Below are positions 7,125 to 15,769 of a stretch of 57,315 nucleotides of DNA, piece after piece. Origin of the DNA: Desulfofustis sp. (lineage in GTDB: Bacteria > Desulfobacterota > Desulfobulbia > Desulfobulbales > Desulfocapsaceae); contig JABDQA010000235.1 in assembly GCA_013042475.1 (NCBI GenBank), forward strand, positions 1-57,315, read 5' to 3'. The notes below the pieces were generated by a model. It searched no databases, had not been told where the DNA came from, and saw only the letters and a program-made list of their open reading frames with translations. Every line of letters starts with the position of its first letter. Positions within the stretch are counted from its first letter, which is position 1. A program made the translations under genes and the position numbers.

Positions 7125-9308
7125 TCAGCCATCGACGATGGTCAGTTTGGCATAATCGAGATGCAGCGTTTTCATGCCGTGGCGATCAAAGACGACGTCA
7201 AGCGAACGCGGCGGGTTCTTCTTCTGCACGGTACCGATGCCGAAAAAAGGGTGGTTGACCCGGCAGCCTTTGCTGAAATCGTCCAACACCGCTTTCTTCT
7301 CTTTGTTTCTCAGCAGCGGCCGAGCCCGTCCCGATTTGGCGTTGTAGCCAGAACCGTAAGCGGCGGCGGCGTCACCGGCAACGAGCCGAACCACTTCGTA
7401 ACCGCCCGGTTCAAGCTCGGCTATAAAAGGTGACATGCCGACCCGCTTGAATCTGCGGTCGGGCGACATCAGTTCGCGCGGATAGGTCAGGAACAGATGT
7501 TTTCTGGCCCTGGTGGCAGCCACGTAGAGCAGCCTCCGCTCCTCTTCCCACTGTTCACCCGGAAAAGCCGAGGAATGCGGGAACCTGCCATCGGCCAGGC
7601 CAATCACGAACACCGCATCCCACTCGAGTCCCTTGGCCGAATGGATGGTCGACAATACCAGGGTGTCGAGATCGCTGCTGTAGGCGTTCAGATCCGATTC
7701 GGGCGGGTCGAGGGTGGTATCGTCGATAAAGCTCTGCAGATCATCGTAGGAGACGATGATGGTCTTGAGCTGGTCCAGATCTTTCTGGCGCTTCGGATAG
7801 TCATCGGCGTAGAGCCGTTCGAAAACCGGTTGATACCATTTCAGAACGATCTCGCAGAGCAGACCGGGCCTGGGCTCCGCCTTCCTCAGATCATGGAAGA
7901 GTCGGACCAGCTCGTCGAACCCCCTTTTCCAGGTTCTGCCTGCCGGGTACGAATTCAGAGCCAGAAAGGGATCATCGCCCGCTGAAATGGTGGCGGTGAT
8001 TTTCTGGGCGGTTCGGGGGCCCACCTTGTCGATGCTGAGCAATAATCGGTTCCAGCTCAGGTTGTCGATCGGATTGACCAATAACCGCAGGACGGCCAGC
8101 ACGTCTTTCATATGTGACGATTCAGTCAGCTTCAAGCCGCCACGCTTCTCAAATTTTATGGAACGGCTGGTCAGTTCAAGCTCGAGTTTGAAACTGTGGA
8201 AGCCCGAGCGAAAGAGCACGGCAATCTCATTGAGCTGCGCCCCCTCATTCCGCAGTTCTTCTATCCTTTTGAGGACAAAATCTGCTTCGGACCTCTCGTC
8301 GCGCCCACCGTAGAGAGCTGGTTTGAGATCCCCCGGAACCCTGGTGTAAAGCTTCTTGGTGTATTTCTCGGCAGCCTTGCTGATGATGTCATTGGTCAGG
8401 CTGAGAATAGGCTGGGTGGAACGGTAGTTTTCTTCGAGCTTGATGATCCTGGTCCCGGGGAAGGAATCCGGAAAGCGCATGATGTTGTAGAAATCGGCGC
8501 CCCTAAACGAATAAATAGACTGGGAATCATCACCGACCACCATGACATTGTCGTGCCGATAGGCGGCCAGCCTGACAATCTCGGCCTGAATCAGGTTGGT
8601 GTCCTGATATTCGTCGACCATGATGTAGCGGTAGCGGTTCGAGATTTCTTCCCGTGCTTCGATAACCTCGATCATCAAACGTTTCCAGTTTACCAGCAGG
8701 TCGTCGTAGTCCATCAGGCCATGGTCTACTTTGAAACTGTGATAGTGCTTCTGGAGCAGCAGGATATCGTCGGTGAACTCGGCCAGATGATTGTATTCTT
8801 CAAAGATCAGATCTTCCAGAGGCCGCGCCTTGTTGACCGCCCCACTGATCATATTGATAACAGCCCGCTTCGAGGGAAACTGCTTTCTTTTCCCACCCAG
8901 ATCAAGAGAGGATTTGAGCAGATTGATGATACCCTCGGCATCACCCCGATCGATGATGGTGAAGCTCGAGCCGAAGCCGAGGTGGCCGCCGTAGCGGCGC
9001 AGCAGCATATTGGCGACGCTGTGGAAGGTGCCACCGGTTACCCGGCTGCAGCTGTCGCTGATAATCCTTCCTGCCCGCCATAGCATTTCCTGGGCGGATT
9101 TACGGGTGAAGGTGAGCAACAGTATCGATTCGGGGTCAATATCCTTGTCGATCAGATGGGCTACCCGGTAAACCAGGGTTCTGGTCTTACCGCTGCCGGC
9201 TCCGGCAATCACCAGCACCGGCCCTTCCGTGGCGGTTACTGCCTCATATTGCGCCTCGTTTAACTCGTCTCTGTAGGTGGTCTGCGACATAGGTCGCCAC
9301 TCTACCAC
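7125..9308 (-). CDS. UvrD/PcrA-type superfamily 1 DNA helicase
   Basis: This is a full-length 727-aa 3'-5' SF1A helicase. Motifs in order are Walker A GAGSGKT (residues 36-42), motif Ia TFTRKSAQEM, motif II MVDEYQDTN, motif III GDDSQSIYSFRG, motif IV EENYRST, motif V STIHSAKGLEWD and motif VI RRLLYVAATRARK. The C terminus ends in a small Tudor-like domain typical of PcrA/UvrD (GCRVNHPFFGIGTVQ). Expected roles are nucleotide-excision and mismatch repair and clearing of replication blocks. The frame opens at GTG 9308; the ATG at 9290 (MSQTTYRDE) is an equally likely start. Neither has a strong ribosome-binding site. Confidence 0.93.
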   Translation of the reverse strand: MVEWRPMSQTTYRDELNEAQYEAVTATEGPVLVIAGAGSGKTRTLVYRVAHLIDKDIDPESILLLTFTRKSAQEMLWRAGRIISDSCSRVTGGTFHSVANMLLRRYGGHLGFGSSFTIIDRGDAEGIINLLKSSLDLGGKRKQFPSKRAVINMISGAVNKARPLEDLIFEEYNHLAEFTDDILLLQKHYHSFKVDHGLMDYDDLLVNWKRLMIEVIEAREEISNRYRYIMVDEYQDTNLIQAEIVRLAAYRHDNVMVVGDDSQSIYSFRGADFYNIMRFPDSFPGTRIIKLEENYRSTQPILSLTNDIISKAAEKYTKKLYTRVPGDLKPALYGGRDERSEADFVLKRIEELRNEGAQLNEIAVLFRSGFHSFKLELELTSRSIKFEKRGGLKLTESSHMKDVLAVLRLLVNPIDNLSWNRLLLSIDKVGPRTAQKITATISAGDDPFLALNSYPAGRTWKRGFDELVRLFHDLRKAEPRPGLLCEIVLKWYQPVFERLYADDYPKRQKDLDQLKTIIVSYDDLQSFIDDTTLDPPESDLNAYSSDLDTLVLSTIHSAKGLEWDAVFVIGLADGRFPHSSAFPGEQWEEERRLLYVAATRARKHLFLTYPRELMSPDRRFKRVGMSPFIAELEPGGYEVVRLVAGDAAAAYGSGYNAKSGRARPLLRNKEKKAVLDDFSKGCRVNHPFFGIGTVQKKNPPRSLDVVFDRHGMKTLHLDYAKLTIVDG

Positions 9309-9420
9309 AGCACCTGGTACCCTGCAACGATGGTTGACAAAGGCCGGCCCTAAAGATTATTATTCTCACCAATTTGCATTACTCTAATTAATCAATTTAA
9401 TTTCAGCATGTTACTAACGA

Positions 9421-9813
9421 ATGACCATGGATCAATTCGCTTCATTGTTTGGTACCGACACCTGCGCTGAACTGATGCCCGCCAATACGGCAAACCAGTT
9501 CTTCGAAGCCCTCTTTGGTGATGCCGAAGAAGGCTCCTACGACCTCGAACTGAAGTATCGGGGCAGTGATGAAGCCGCCCTCCATTTTGAGATTCTCCTG
9601 CATGAACGTCCCGGGCATTGCCTGGCCTGCAATCTTACTTACGGACTTCCCGAAGTCTTTTCCCGTCATCCGGTGATCAACCTTAAGGGCATCGCCGGCA
9701 AAGTAAACGAGATTATCGGAGATCGCGGGGAAACAGGAGAGTGGCGGCTCGGCAGAACCTCACAGCAGAGTCAGTCGCTGCACACCATACCGTTAAGAAT
9801 AGAACTCAAATAG
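9421..9813 (+). CDS. Conserved hypothetical protein
   Basis: The 130-aa product has no signal peptide or membrane segment and matches no family I can name firmly. It is acidic at the N terminus (FGTDTCAELMPANTANQFFEALFGDAEEG). It has a central stretch with two cysteines, GHCLACNLTYGLPEVFSRHPVINL. The regular beta/alpha pattern and codon use like its neighbours support a real gene. The second codon pair ATGACCATG gives two possible starts, 9421 and 9427; no strong ribosome-binding site separates them. It stands alone between a minus-strand helicase gene and a minus-strand diguanylate cyclase gene. Confidence 0.65.
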   Translation: MTMDQFASLFGTDTCAELMPANTANQFFEALFGDAEEGSYDLELKYRGSDEAALHFEILLHERPGHCLACNLTYGLPEVFSRHPVINLKGIAGKVNEIIGDRGETGEWRLGRTSQQSQSLHTIPLRIELK

Positions 9814-9876
9814 ATTTCCAGCTCGATCACTTCTTTGCCCTACCGAAACGAGTAATTTCTGTCGGACAATTGCGGA

Positions 9877-10992
9877 CTAGTTGCGGTCGCTGGCCACCTT
9901 CGATCGACCGTGAACTTTGGCGTAGTAGAGGAGGTCATCGGTTCTGTCCAACCAGTGACGCAGGTTCTCATCCTGGTCAAGCTGAGTCAGACCGATGGAG
10001 GCGCCGAGCTTGACCTGTTCGTTGGCCCAGACGTCCAACCCGTCGATCTTGCGCAGTAAACGCTCAGCAAGAATTTGCGCCTGTTCCCTGTCGGTGTTGT
10101 CGAGCACCAGGAGGAACTCATCCCCCCCCATGCGTACCAGAAGGTCGGTGGTACGAACTTCGGTCTTGAGGACCGCGGCTACTGATTTCAACACTTCATC
10201 GCCCACCTGATGCCCCAGGTTGTCATTGATCTGTTTGAAATAGTCAAGATCGAGCGAGAGCATGGTCAAGGGCGAACCGTAGCGTTTGTGAAAATTCATC
10301 ATCGAAGTGATTCGATCCTTGAACACCCGCCGGTTCGAGAGCCCGGTCAGGGCGTCAGTCGAGGCCTGTTCAAACAGCATTTCGTATTCGATACCACGCC
10401 GCAGACTTTCACCGAATACAGTGAGCGATTCGTTGATGATCTGCAGCTCTGACGGTGAGGTGTCGCTCTCTTCTCTGAGAACCAGGAGAATGGAGGTTTC
10501 ATCCAGGGATTCGAATATCCACTGGTAGCCGAGTTGTCCATCTTCGACGATCACCTCGTCATTGTGGCTGGCACCGTCCTCTATCAATTTCTCGGCAAAG
10601 GCGATGGCCCGGCGCCTGTCGGGTCCATGGGCAGAGCAGAAAAGGACTTTTCTCCCGGTTCGACGGTTGCAGCAGCCGATGAGCTGGTGATCGATCAGCG
10701 GCATCAGCCAGACCGAAAAAGCTTCGATCATATCGGAGATACTTAGGGTGCCGGCCAGTCGCCCATGCAACTTGTTTATCTGATCAAGTCGCTGGGACTG
10801 CTGTTTAAGGCGATCCAGTTCATAGAGGACCTGGCTCATCTTGTCGAAACCGCCTTCGATGCTGCTTGTCAATCCAAGCTGACGCTCATGTACAGGGTTC
10901 ATGATGGTTTCTTTTCGGCCGGTTATCCCCACCCCGGGTCGATTTTTTTTATGGATGTACTTTTCCATACCGGCTAGGGCAGCAAGATACAT
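9877..10992 (-). CDS. Diguanylate cyclase (GGDEF domain)
   Basis: The up to 371-aa protein has a C-terminal GGDEF domain (residues about 210-368) with the intact signature MGGDEF at 288-293. It also has an RTTD inhibitory site (280-283) five residues before it, so it should make cyclic di-GMP and be product-inhibited. The preceding 140 residues look like a degenerate GAF-type sensor domain, after a short coiled coil near 55-75. There is no transmembrane segment, so the enzyme is cytoplasmic. The first 30 residues are poorly supported; ATG 10902 (MNPVHERQ) is a likely true start. Confidence 0.88.
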   Translation of the reverse strand: MYLAALAGMEKYIHKKNRPGVGITGRKETIMNPVHERQLGLTSSIEGGFDKMSQVLYELDRLKQQSQRLDQINKLHGRLAGTLSISDMIEAFSVWLMPLIDHQLIGCCNRRTGRKVLFCSAHGPDRRRAIAFAEKLIEDGASHNDEVIVEDGQLGYQWIFESLDETSILLVLREESDTSPSELQIINESLTVFGESLRRGIEYEMLFEQASTDALTGLSNRRVFKDRITSMMNFHKRYGSPLTMLSLDLDYFKQINDNLGHQVGDEVLKSVAAVLKTEVRTTDLLVRMGGDEFLLVLDNTDREQAQILAERLLRKIDGLDVWANEQVKLGASIGLTQLDQDENLRHWLDRTDDLLYYAKVHGRSKVASDRN

Positions 10993-11289
10993 GCCAGCAC
11001 CTTTGCGTCAGTCACCAACCCCGCAAAATCAACAACAATTCTATTATTTACAGTTTGTTACATATGTACATCACTCTCATCAACATGGTTATCTGAAGTT
11101 ATTTTGACGATATCAGTCAGTATTTTGACAGCAAAAAAAGGGTGTCAAATCAACGCCATTTATGTCAACAATTTGTTCTCAACTCGTTTCCCCTGATAAA
11201 AATCGAGGTTTGGGGTACTTTGCAGGATATGCTTACCAGCGGTCCCGAGAAGGGGGTCGGATCGAGACTTAAATGCAGCATACAGTATA
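10993..11289. promoter_or_regulatory. Divergent intergenic region with a phased TTTGACA/TGTCAAA array
   Basis: Between the minus-strand diguanylate cyclase and plus-strand nagZ there are four related half-sites. They are TTTTGAC (11102-11108), TTTTGACA (11123-11130), TGTCAAA (11143-11149) and TGTCAA (11163-11168). They are spaced about 20-21 bp, two helical turns, with the middle pair forming a perfect inverted repeat. TTGTTC and ATAAAA separated by 17 bp follow (about 11174-11202) and could be the nagZ promoter. A dimeric regulator site is plausible; the regulator is unknown. Confidence 0.35.
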
Positions 11290-12336
11290 ATGAACGTAAC
11301 CACGCACCTTGGTAGTCTGCTGATTGTCGGATTTCTAGGCCCTACCCTTGACCAGGGGATGCCTATCCACAGGGATATCCTCGATCACGGCCTCGGCGGC
11401 GTCATCCTCTTCAACCGCTGCCTCCACAATCCCGACCAAACCGCCAATATTGTCTCCCCTGGCCAGCTCAAGGAGCTCTGCACCGAGCTACAGAATCTTG
11501 CCCCCAGGACGCTGCTGATTGGCGTTGACCAGGAAGGCGGCAAGGTCCGTCGGCTTTGGCCTGAGGCAGGTTTCGAAGATCTCTGTTCGGCACGCCAGAT
11601 GGGTTCCGATACCGATGATACGGCGCTGACTAGAGAGCAGGCCCAAACCACCGCTGCCATGCTGGCCGAACTGGGTATCAACTGCAACTTTGCGCCGGTG
11701 GTTGATCTCAACACCAACACGTCGAACCCGATAATCGGCACCCTCGAGCGCAGCTTTTCAGATGATCCGCTCCATGTTGCCCGCCATGCCGCTGCCTGGA
11801 TCGATGCTCACCGCACCCGGGGAGTTCTGAGCTGCGTCAAGCATTTCCCGGGGCACGGCAGCTCGGCTGCCGACTCCCATCTCGGCTTCGTCGATATCAG
11901 CGAAAATTGGGAGCGTCATGAGCTGGAGCCCTATCGGATCCTGCTGCGGCAGGATATGGTAGATCTGGTGATGACCGGTCATCTGTTCAATCGCCACCTG
12001 GATACCGATCATCCGGCGACCCTCTCTGCACCGATCATTGATGGCCTGCTCCGCACCGAACTCGGTTACCAAGGTGTTGTTGTCAGCGACGATATGCAGA
12101 TGAAAGCGATCAGCGACCACTACGGATTCGAAGAGGCAGTATGCAGATCACTGGCCGCCGGAGTTGACATGTTGGTGTTTGGGAACAATCTTGAATATGG
12201 CTCCGATATCTGTCCCAGAGCAATAAAAGCGATGGATGACGGCCTGGCCAGAGGCGTACTCAGCGAAAAGCGTCTGCTGCGCTCGCTGGGCCGGGTTAAT
12301 AAATTGAAGGAGCGACTTGGAAACGACCATGACTGA
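11290..12336 (+). CDS. nagZ: Beta-N-acetylhexosaminidase (glycoside hydrolase family 3)
   Basis: The 348-aa product is a single GH3 catalytic domain without a signal peptide, as expected for the cytoplasmic NagZ. NagZ removes N-acetylglucosamine from recycled peptidoglycan fragments. Diagnostic motifs are GVDQEGGKVRRL (near 78), the NagZ loop KHFPGHGSS (184-192) and the nucleophile region VVVSDDMQMKAI (263-274). The ribosome-binding site before 11290 is weak. Its stop overlaps the start of the TM2 gene, so the two are probably co-transcribed. The link to cell-wall turnover fits the window's large murein cluster. Confidence 0.93.
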   Translation: MNVTTHLGSLLIVGFLGPTLDQGMPIHRDILDHGLGGVILFNRCLHNPDQTANIVSPGQLKELCTELQNLAPRTLLIGVDQEGGKVRRLWPEAGFEDLCSARQMGSDTDDTALTREQAQTTAAMLAELGINCNFAPVVDLNTNTSNPIIGTLERSFSDDPLHVARHAAAWIDAHRTRGVLSCVKHFPGHGSSAADSHLGFVDISENWERHELEPYRILLRQDMVDLVMTGHLFNRHLDTDHPATLSAPIIDGLLRTELGYQGVVVSDDMQMKAISDHYGFEEAVCRSLAAGVDMLVFGNNLEYGSDICPRAIKAMDDGLARGVLSEKRLLRSLGRVNKLKERLGNDHD

Positions 12337-12739
12337 GCAAACCACCCATAAGGTTTTCGTCGGCTACTTTCTGTGGATTTTTGGATTCCTCGGCGCCCAT
12401 CGTTTTTACTATGGCCGACAGATCAGCGGCACCATCTACCTGCTCACCCTGGGTCTCTTTCTGATCGGCTGGATAGTTGATCTGTTTCTTATCCCGTCGA
12501 TGAACCGCGACGCCGATTACCGCTTTATCGAAGGTCCGATTGATTACAACATCGCCTGGCTGCTTCTCACATTTCTCGGTATCTTCGGGATCCATCGGAT
12601 GTACTGCGGCCGCTGGGTGACCGGCATCATCTACCTGTTCACCCTCGGTCTTTTCGGAGCCGGCGTTATCTACGACTTCTGGACCCTCAACAGCCAGATA
12701 AGCCTGATTAACCATGTGGCCAACAAATCTGGCGGTTGA
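12329..12739 (+). CDS. Duplicated TM2-domain membrane protein
   Basis: The roughly 136-aa protein contains two TM2-like repeats. Each has paired hydrophobic helices and a conserved loop: FGFLGAHRFYYGR in the first (about residues 15-60) and LGIFGIHRMYCGR in the second (about 80-125). The function of bacterial TM2 proteins is unknown. The chosen start, ATG 12329 (MTEQTTHK), overlaps the nagZ stop; an upstream in-frame TTG at 12317 is possible. The internal duplication is visible in the sequence: both halves share YLxTLGLF. Confidence 0.8.
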   Translation: MTEQTTHKVFVGYFLWIFGFLGAHRFYYGRQISGTIYLLTLGLFLIGWIVDLFLIPSMNRDADYRFIEGPIDYNIAWLLLTFLGIFGIHRMYCGRWVTGIIYLFTLGLFGAGVIYDFWTLNSQISLINHVANKSGG

Positions 12740-12813
12740 TCCTTACCAGTTCAAGAAATCCCGCTTCTTTCATATGATTTTCAAGATAAAAACATGAGCG
12801 CTATGACAATTCC

Positions 12814-13086
12814 ATGAGCGATCACCAATTCATCGAACAGAGAAAACCAGACATCAGCTACCCCTGCGAGTGGGAATACAAGGTAATAGGCACCGACGAG
12901 CAGAAGCTCAGAGCGGTAATCCTGGCCGCCTGCACGCCGGTGGTTCCAACCATCACGTTATCCAACGTATCGAAAAAGGGCACCTACTTCAGCCTCAACG
13001 CGGTTCTACAGGTTGAAGACGAGGAGATGCGTTTGAGAATCTTCACCTATCTTAAAAACAGCCCCGACGTCAAAATAGTGATCTAA
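12814..13086 (+). CDS. DUF493 (YbeD-like) family protein
   Basis: The 90-aa protein has the DUF493/YbeD signature YPCEWEYKVIGTDEQKL and the C-terminal IFTYLKNSPDVKIVI. The fold is a small ACT-like alpha/beta domain, and in other bacteria the family is linked to regulation of lipoic acid metabolism. No lipoate gene is nearby, so that role is not supported here. It is followed without a gap by the next reading frame, indicating a two-gene operon. Confidence 0.88.
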   Translation: MSDHQFIEQRKPDISYPCEWEYKVIGTDEQKLRAVILAACTPVVPTITLSNVSKKGTYFSLNAVLQVEDEEMRLRIFTYLKNSPDVKIVI

Positions 13087-13599
13087 ATGAGCGAGCAGCC
13101 TGCACACAATCAGTCAAAATTGATCGGCGCCCTGCGCGAAGGCGTGGCCCTTGTCGAAATGGTGTTCTTCAAAGAGGTAAAGGGACTTCTGGAAAAGAAA
13201 CATCCGGACAAAGACCTCAGTTCTCACCTGATGCTCGCCGGGGCAATTACCAACGAACTGTTCGGCACTCCCAACCCTGAAGAGAAATTTGTTGATTTCA
13301 GGCGTGACAACAGGGAGGTGATCGAGGAGGAAATGAGCGGACTGGCAGAAAACCTACCCCATCTGCGCAACTCGCTCACCGATGCACTCAGGGTTCAGGC
13401 CTTGTGCGACAGCCAGGAGGGGATTGAAGATCCGGGCGTGCTGCAGGCTGCGGAAGCGCTGGGCATCCTGGTGAAAGATCGAAACTTGCCCCTGCCTTCG
13501 GCCTTCATGACCCTGGTGAGAGGCTTGGGCGAACAGTATCAGCTCGTGGTGGCGCCGGTCCAGATCAGCCCCGAAGAGGACCGGAGTCTGCTGCATTGA
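13087..13599 (+). CDS. Conserved hypothetical helical protein
   Basis: The 170-aa product begins immediately after the DUF493 stop codon (TAAATG), so translation is probably coupled. It is predicted mostly helical and soluble, with no membrane segment or signal. An N-terminal helix (GALREGVALVEMVFFKEVKGLL) is followed by an ELFGTPNPEEKF turn. I do not recognise the family. The pairing with a DUF493 gene is the only hint to function. Confidence 0.7.
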   Translation: MSEQPAHNQSKLIGALREGVALVEMVFFKEVKGLLEKKHPDKDLSSHLMLAGAITNELFGTPNPEEKFVDFRRDNREVIEEEMSGLAENLPHLRNSLTDALRVQALCDSQEGIEDPGVLQAAEALGILVKDRNLPLPSAFMTLVRGLGEQYQLVVAPVQISPEEDRSLLH

Positions 13600-13605
13600 A
13601 ATAAA

Positions 13606-13635
13606 GGGGACTCAATACTTATAATCGATGTCCCC
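13606..13635. repeat. REP-like GGGGAC/GTCCCC palindrome, copy 1
   Basis: GGGGAC at 13606-13611 pairs with GTCCCC at 13630-13635 across a spacer containing CAATACTTA. Closely related copies are found at 18280-18304 and 18345-18371. It lies between convergent genes, where it may also act as a terminator hairpin for either strand. Confidence 0.55.
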
Positions 13636-13659
13636 CTAATTTCCCAAAATCTTTCCCAT

Positions 13660-15579
13660 TCAACTTCTTCTCAACTCAACTTCCACAACTCCGCGTACCG
13701 AATTGCACAGATAAATGCGATCGGCCCGCTGCAAGTCGTCTTTGTAGAGCACCCTCTCCTCGATTGCACACTCTCCCTCGGCTGCCAGCAGACGGGCTCG
13801 CATGACACCGGGCAGCAGCCCGCATTCAAGGGGCGGGGTGAAGAAGCAACCATCCGCCTCAACGATGATGTTGGAAATGGCTCCTTCGGTGACCTCACCC
13901 TTCTGGTTGCAGAAAATCAGGTCATACAAACCCTCAGAGCTTGCCTGGCGCCAGGCGTTATCGTACAATTCCCGCCGTGTGGTTTTGTGAAACAGCCAGG
14001 GCGAAGCGCTGTCCGTCACCTGGTCGGCAAAGTTTACTTCAGCTCGAGGTTGCGCACTTAGTGCGCGGGCCTCGCGAATAGATAGCGCAAGGGCCCGTTC
14101 GCACTCCTCTACCTCGATTGACACGCCGCCATCGTCGGCAACAAGCAGCCTGACCCTCATGCAGGTGCTGCCAGAAAACGTGCGGCCAAACTCGTCCAGT
14201 TTTATACGCACCTGCTGCAGATCACAAACCCGACCCAGATAGTCTGCCGAAGTTGCCAGCCGGTCGAGATGCTCATCGAGGTAAAGGTACCCTTCACGGG
14301 GATCGAAAAGCAGAGTTTCGAGCAAGGCAAACGGCGGCGGAGGGTTGGTCAGGAAGCGGGCCTTGAGCAGACATTCCCGCCATTCGTCAATGGGCGACGA
14401 ATCAGAAACAATGCCGGAGCCGATGCCCATCTCCCCTCTCCGGCCGTGTATCACCACGGTCCTGATAGGTACGTTGAAAGCCGCCTCGCCGTCCGGACTG
14501 AAATAGCCTATCGCCCCGGTATACACACCCCTCGACTCGAATTCCAGCTCATCAATGATCTCCATCGTCCTTATTTTCGGGGCACCGGTCACCGACCCGC
14601 AAGGAAATATTGCCTCCAGGATGCGGGCGGGCCGGATCCGATCGCTGCCTAAGCGCGTGGCGACGATGGTTGAAGTCATCTGGAAAACGGTACGGTAACG
14701 CTCGACGTCGAAAAGCGATTCCACCTCGACCACGCCCCCGCCGGTGTTGTCCACCAGGTGGGAAAGATCGTTGCGAAGCAGGTCGACGATCATCACGTTT
14801 TCGCTTCGATTTTTAACGTCACGGTTCAGTGTTCTGGCAATGATTTTGTCTTCACCATTGAACCGGCCCCGCTTCATGGTGCCCTTCATGGGGCGGGCGA
14901 TGATTTTACCTGAATCAAGACGGAAAAAAAGCTCGGGTGAAAAGGATAAAATGTGGCTGTCGCCGTGTTTCATGAAACATCCGTAAGGAACTGGCTGACT
15001 GCGCCGCAGATCCCGGTAAAACGAAGCGGGTGACCCGTCGAAATCGAAATTGAGCTTGAAGGTGTAATTGACCTGGTAGGTATCGCCGGCGGCGATGTAT
15101 TCGAGAATCCGCTCGATGGCTCTGCAGTACTGATCCTCTTCTATGGTGGGGTGCAGATTGGTGAGCCGGTAAGTGGAATCGAAATCGCCGGGATCGTTTA
15201 TGGGGGGGAAATCGTTATCTCCATTGCGATGATCAAAACTCATCGGCGTCCCGTAAACACCGAGATCAGCCAGCGTCGTCGCGTCATTCTTGAGCCCGAT
15301 GGCCAGTTCATCATGCAGGAGTTCATAGCCCAGCCAACCGGCAATATGGTAGCCCCGGTCCAGCCACTGGGCTGCCCTCTCGAGAAATGCAGGCCGATCT
15401 TCTCCAGCCTGCAGGCAAAGCCGTTCGACAGGCTCGGTGAACAGCAGCGATCGGTAGTTCGTCCTATCCACCATGGAGGTGTCGAGATAGACGAAGTCCC
15501 TCTGATCGCCAAGCGTGGAGAACAAACCGGAAATCTCTTTATCGTGAAGAGTCCGAGGGGTCATGTGCCGGATCGACAT
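13660..15579 (-). CDS. pabBC: Aminodeoxychorismate synthase component I fused to aminodeoxychorismate lyase
   Basis: The 639-aa fusion covers two steps of p-aminobenzoate synthesis for folate. Residues about 1-420 are a chorismate-binding PabB domain. It contains SFSPELFFR, PMKGTMKRG, DLLRNDL, FPCGSVTGAPKIRTMEII and the C-terminal GIGSGIVSDS. Residues about 430-639 are a class IV PLP enzyme (PabC) with EHLDRLATSADYLG, EVTEGAISNI and LLPGVMRARLL. The glutamine amidotransferase PabA is not encoded nearby and must come from elsewhere. The ribosome-binding site at 15579 is weak; MTPRTLHDK, five codons in, is an alternative start. Such fusions are known in several phyla. Confidence 0.92.
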   Translation of the reverse strand: MSIRHMTPRTLHDKEISGLFSTLGDQRDFVYLDTSMVDRTNYRSLLFTEPVERLCLQAGEDRPAFLERAAQWLDRGYHIAGWLGYELLHDELAIGLKNDATTLADLGVYGTPMSFDHRNGDNDFPPINDPGDFDSTYRLTNLHPTIEEDQYCRAIERILEYIAAGDTYQVNYTFKLNFDFDGSPASFYRDLRRSQPVPYGCFMKHGDSHILSFSPELFFRLDSGKIIARPMKGTMKRGRFNGEDKIIARTLNRDVKNRSENVMIVDLLRNDLSHLVDNTGGGVVEVESLFDVERYRTVFQMTSTIVATRLGSDRIRPARILEAIFPCGSVTGAPKIRTMEIIDELEFESRGVYTGAIGYFSPDGEAAFNVPIRTVVIHGRRGEMGIGSGIVSDSSPIDEWRECLLKARFLTNPPPPFALLETLLFDPREGYLYLDEHLDRLATSADYLGRVCDLQQVRIKLDEFGRTFSGSTCMRVRLLVADDGGVSIEVEECERALALSIREARALSAQPRAEVNFADQVTDSASPWLFHKTTRRELYDNAWRQASSEGLYDLIFCNQKGEVTEGAISNIIVEADGCFFTPPLECGLLPGVMRARLLAAEGECAIEERVLYKDDLQRADRIYLCNSVRGVVEVELRRS

Positions 15580-15701
15580 GGAGCGGATACATTGGTCTGG
15601 TCGCTGTCATACATAACGGCACACTATAATAAACTGTGGCGCCGTACCCAAGATCTGATTGCAATTTTTCCTTCAAATCTGGCTGTAAAACTCTGGTAAT
15701 C

Positions 15702-15739
15702 AAAAGAAAAAGGGCCGACGGAGCGTGCTCCGCGGCCCT
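15702..15739 (-). terminator. Rho-independent terminator after the YkgJ-like gene
   Basis: Read on the minus strand, AGGGCC pairs with GGCCCT and the inner CGGAGC pairs with GCTCCG (15711-15739). The hairpin is followed directly by TTTTTCTTTT. It is 31 bp downstream of the minus-strand stop at 15770, so it closes that transcription unit. Confidence 0.88.
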
Positions 15740-15769
15740 GATAAATAATAGGCTGGCAGGTAGGTAGTG

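Noticed and set aside
8196-9083. Long plus-strand open frame (295 codons) opposite the helicase gene
   Set aside because: It is antisense to a full-length UvrD/PcrA helicase with all motifs and shows no family features; high GC explains the absence of stops.
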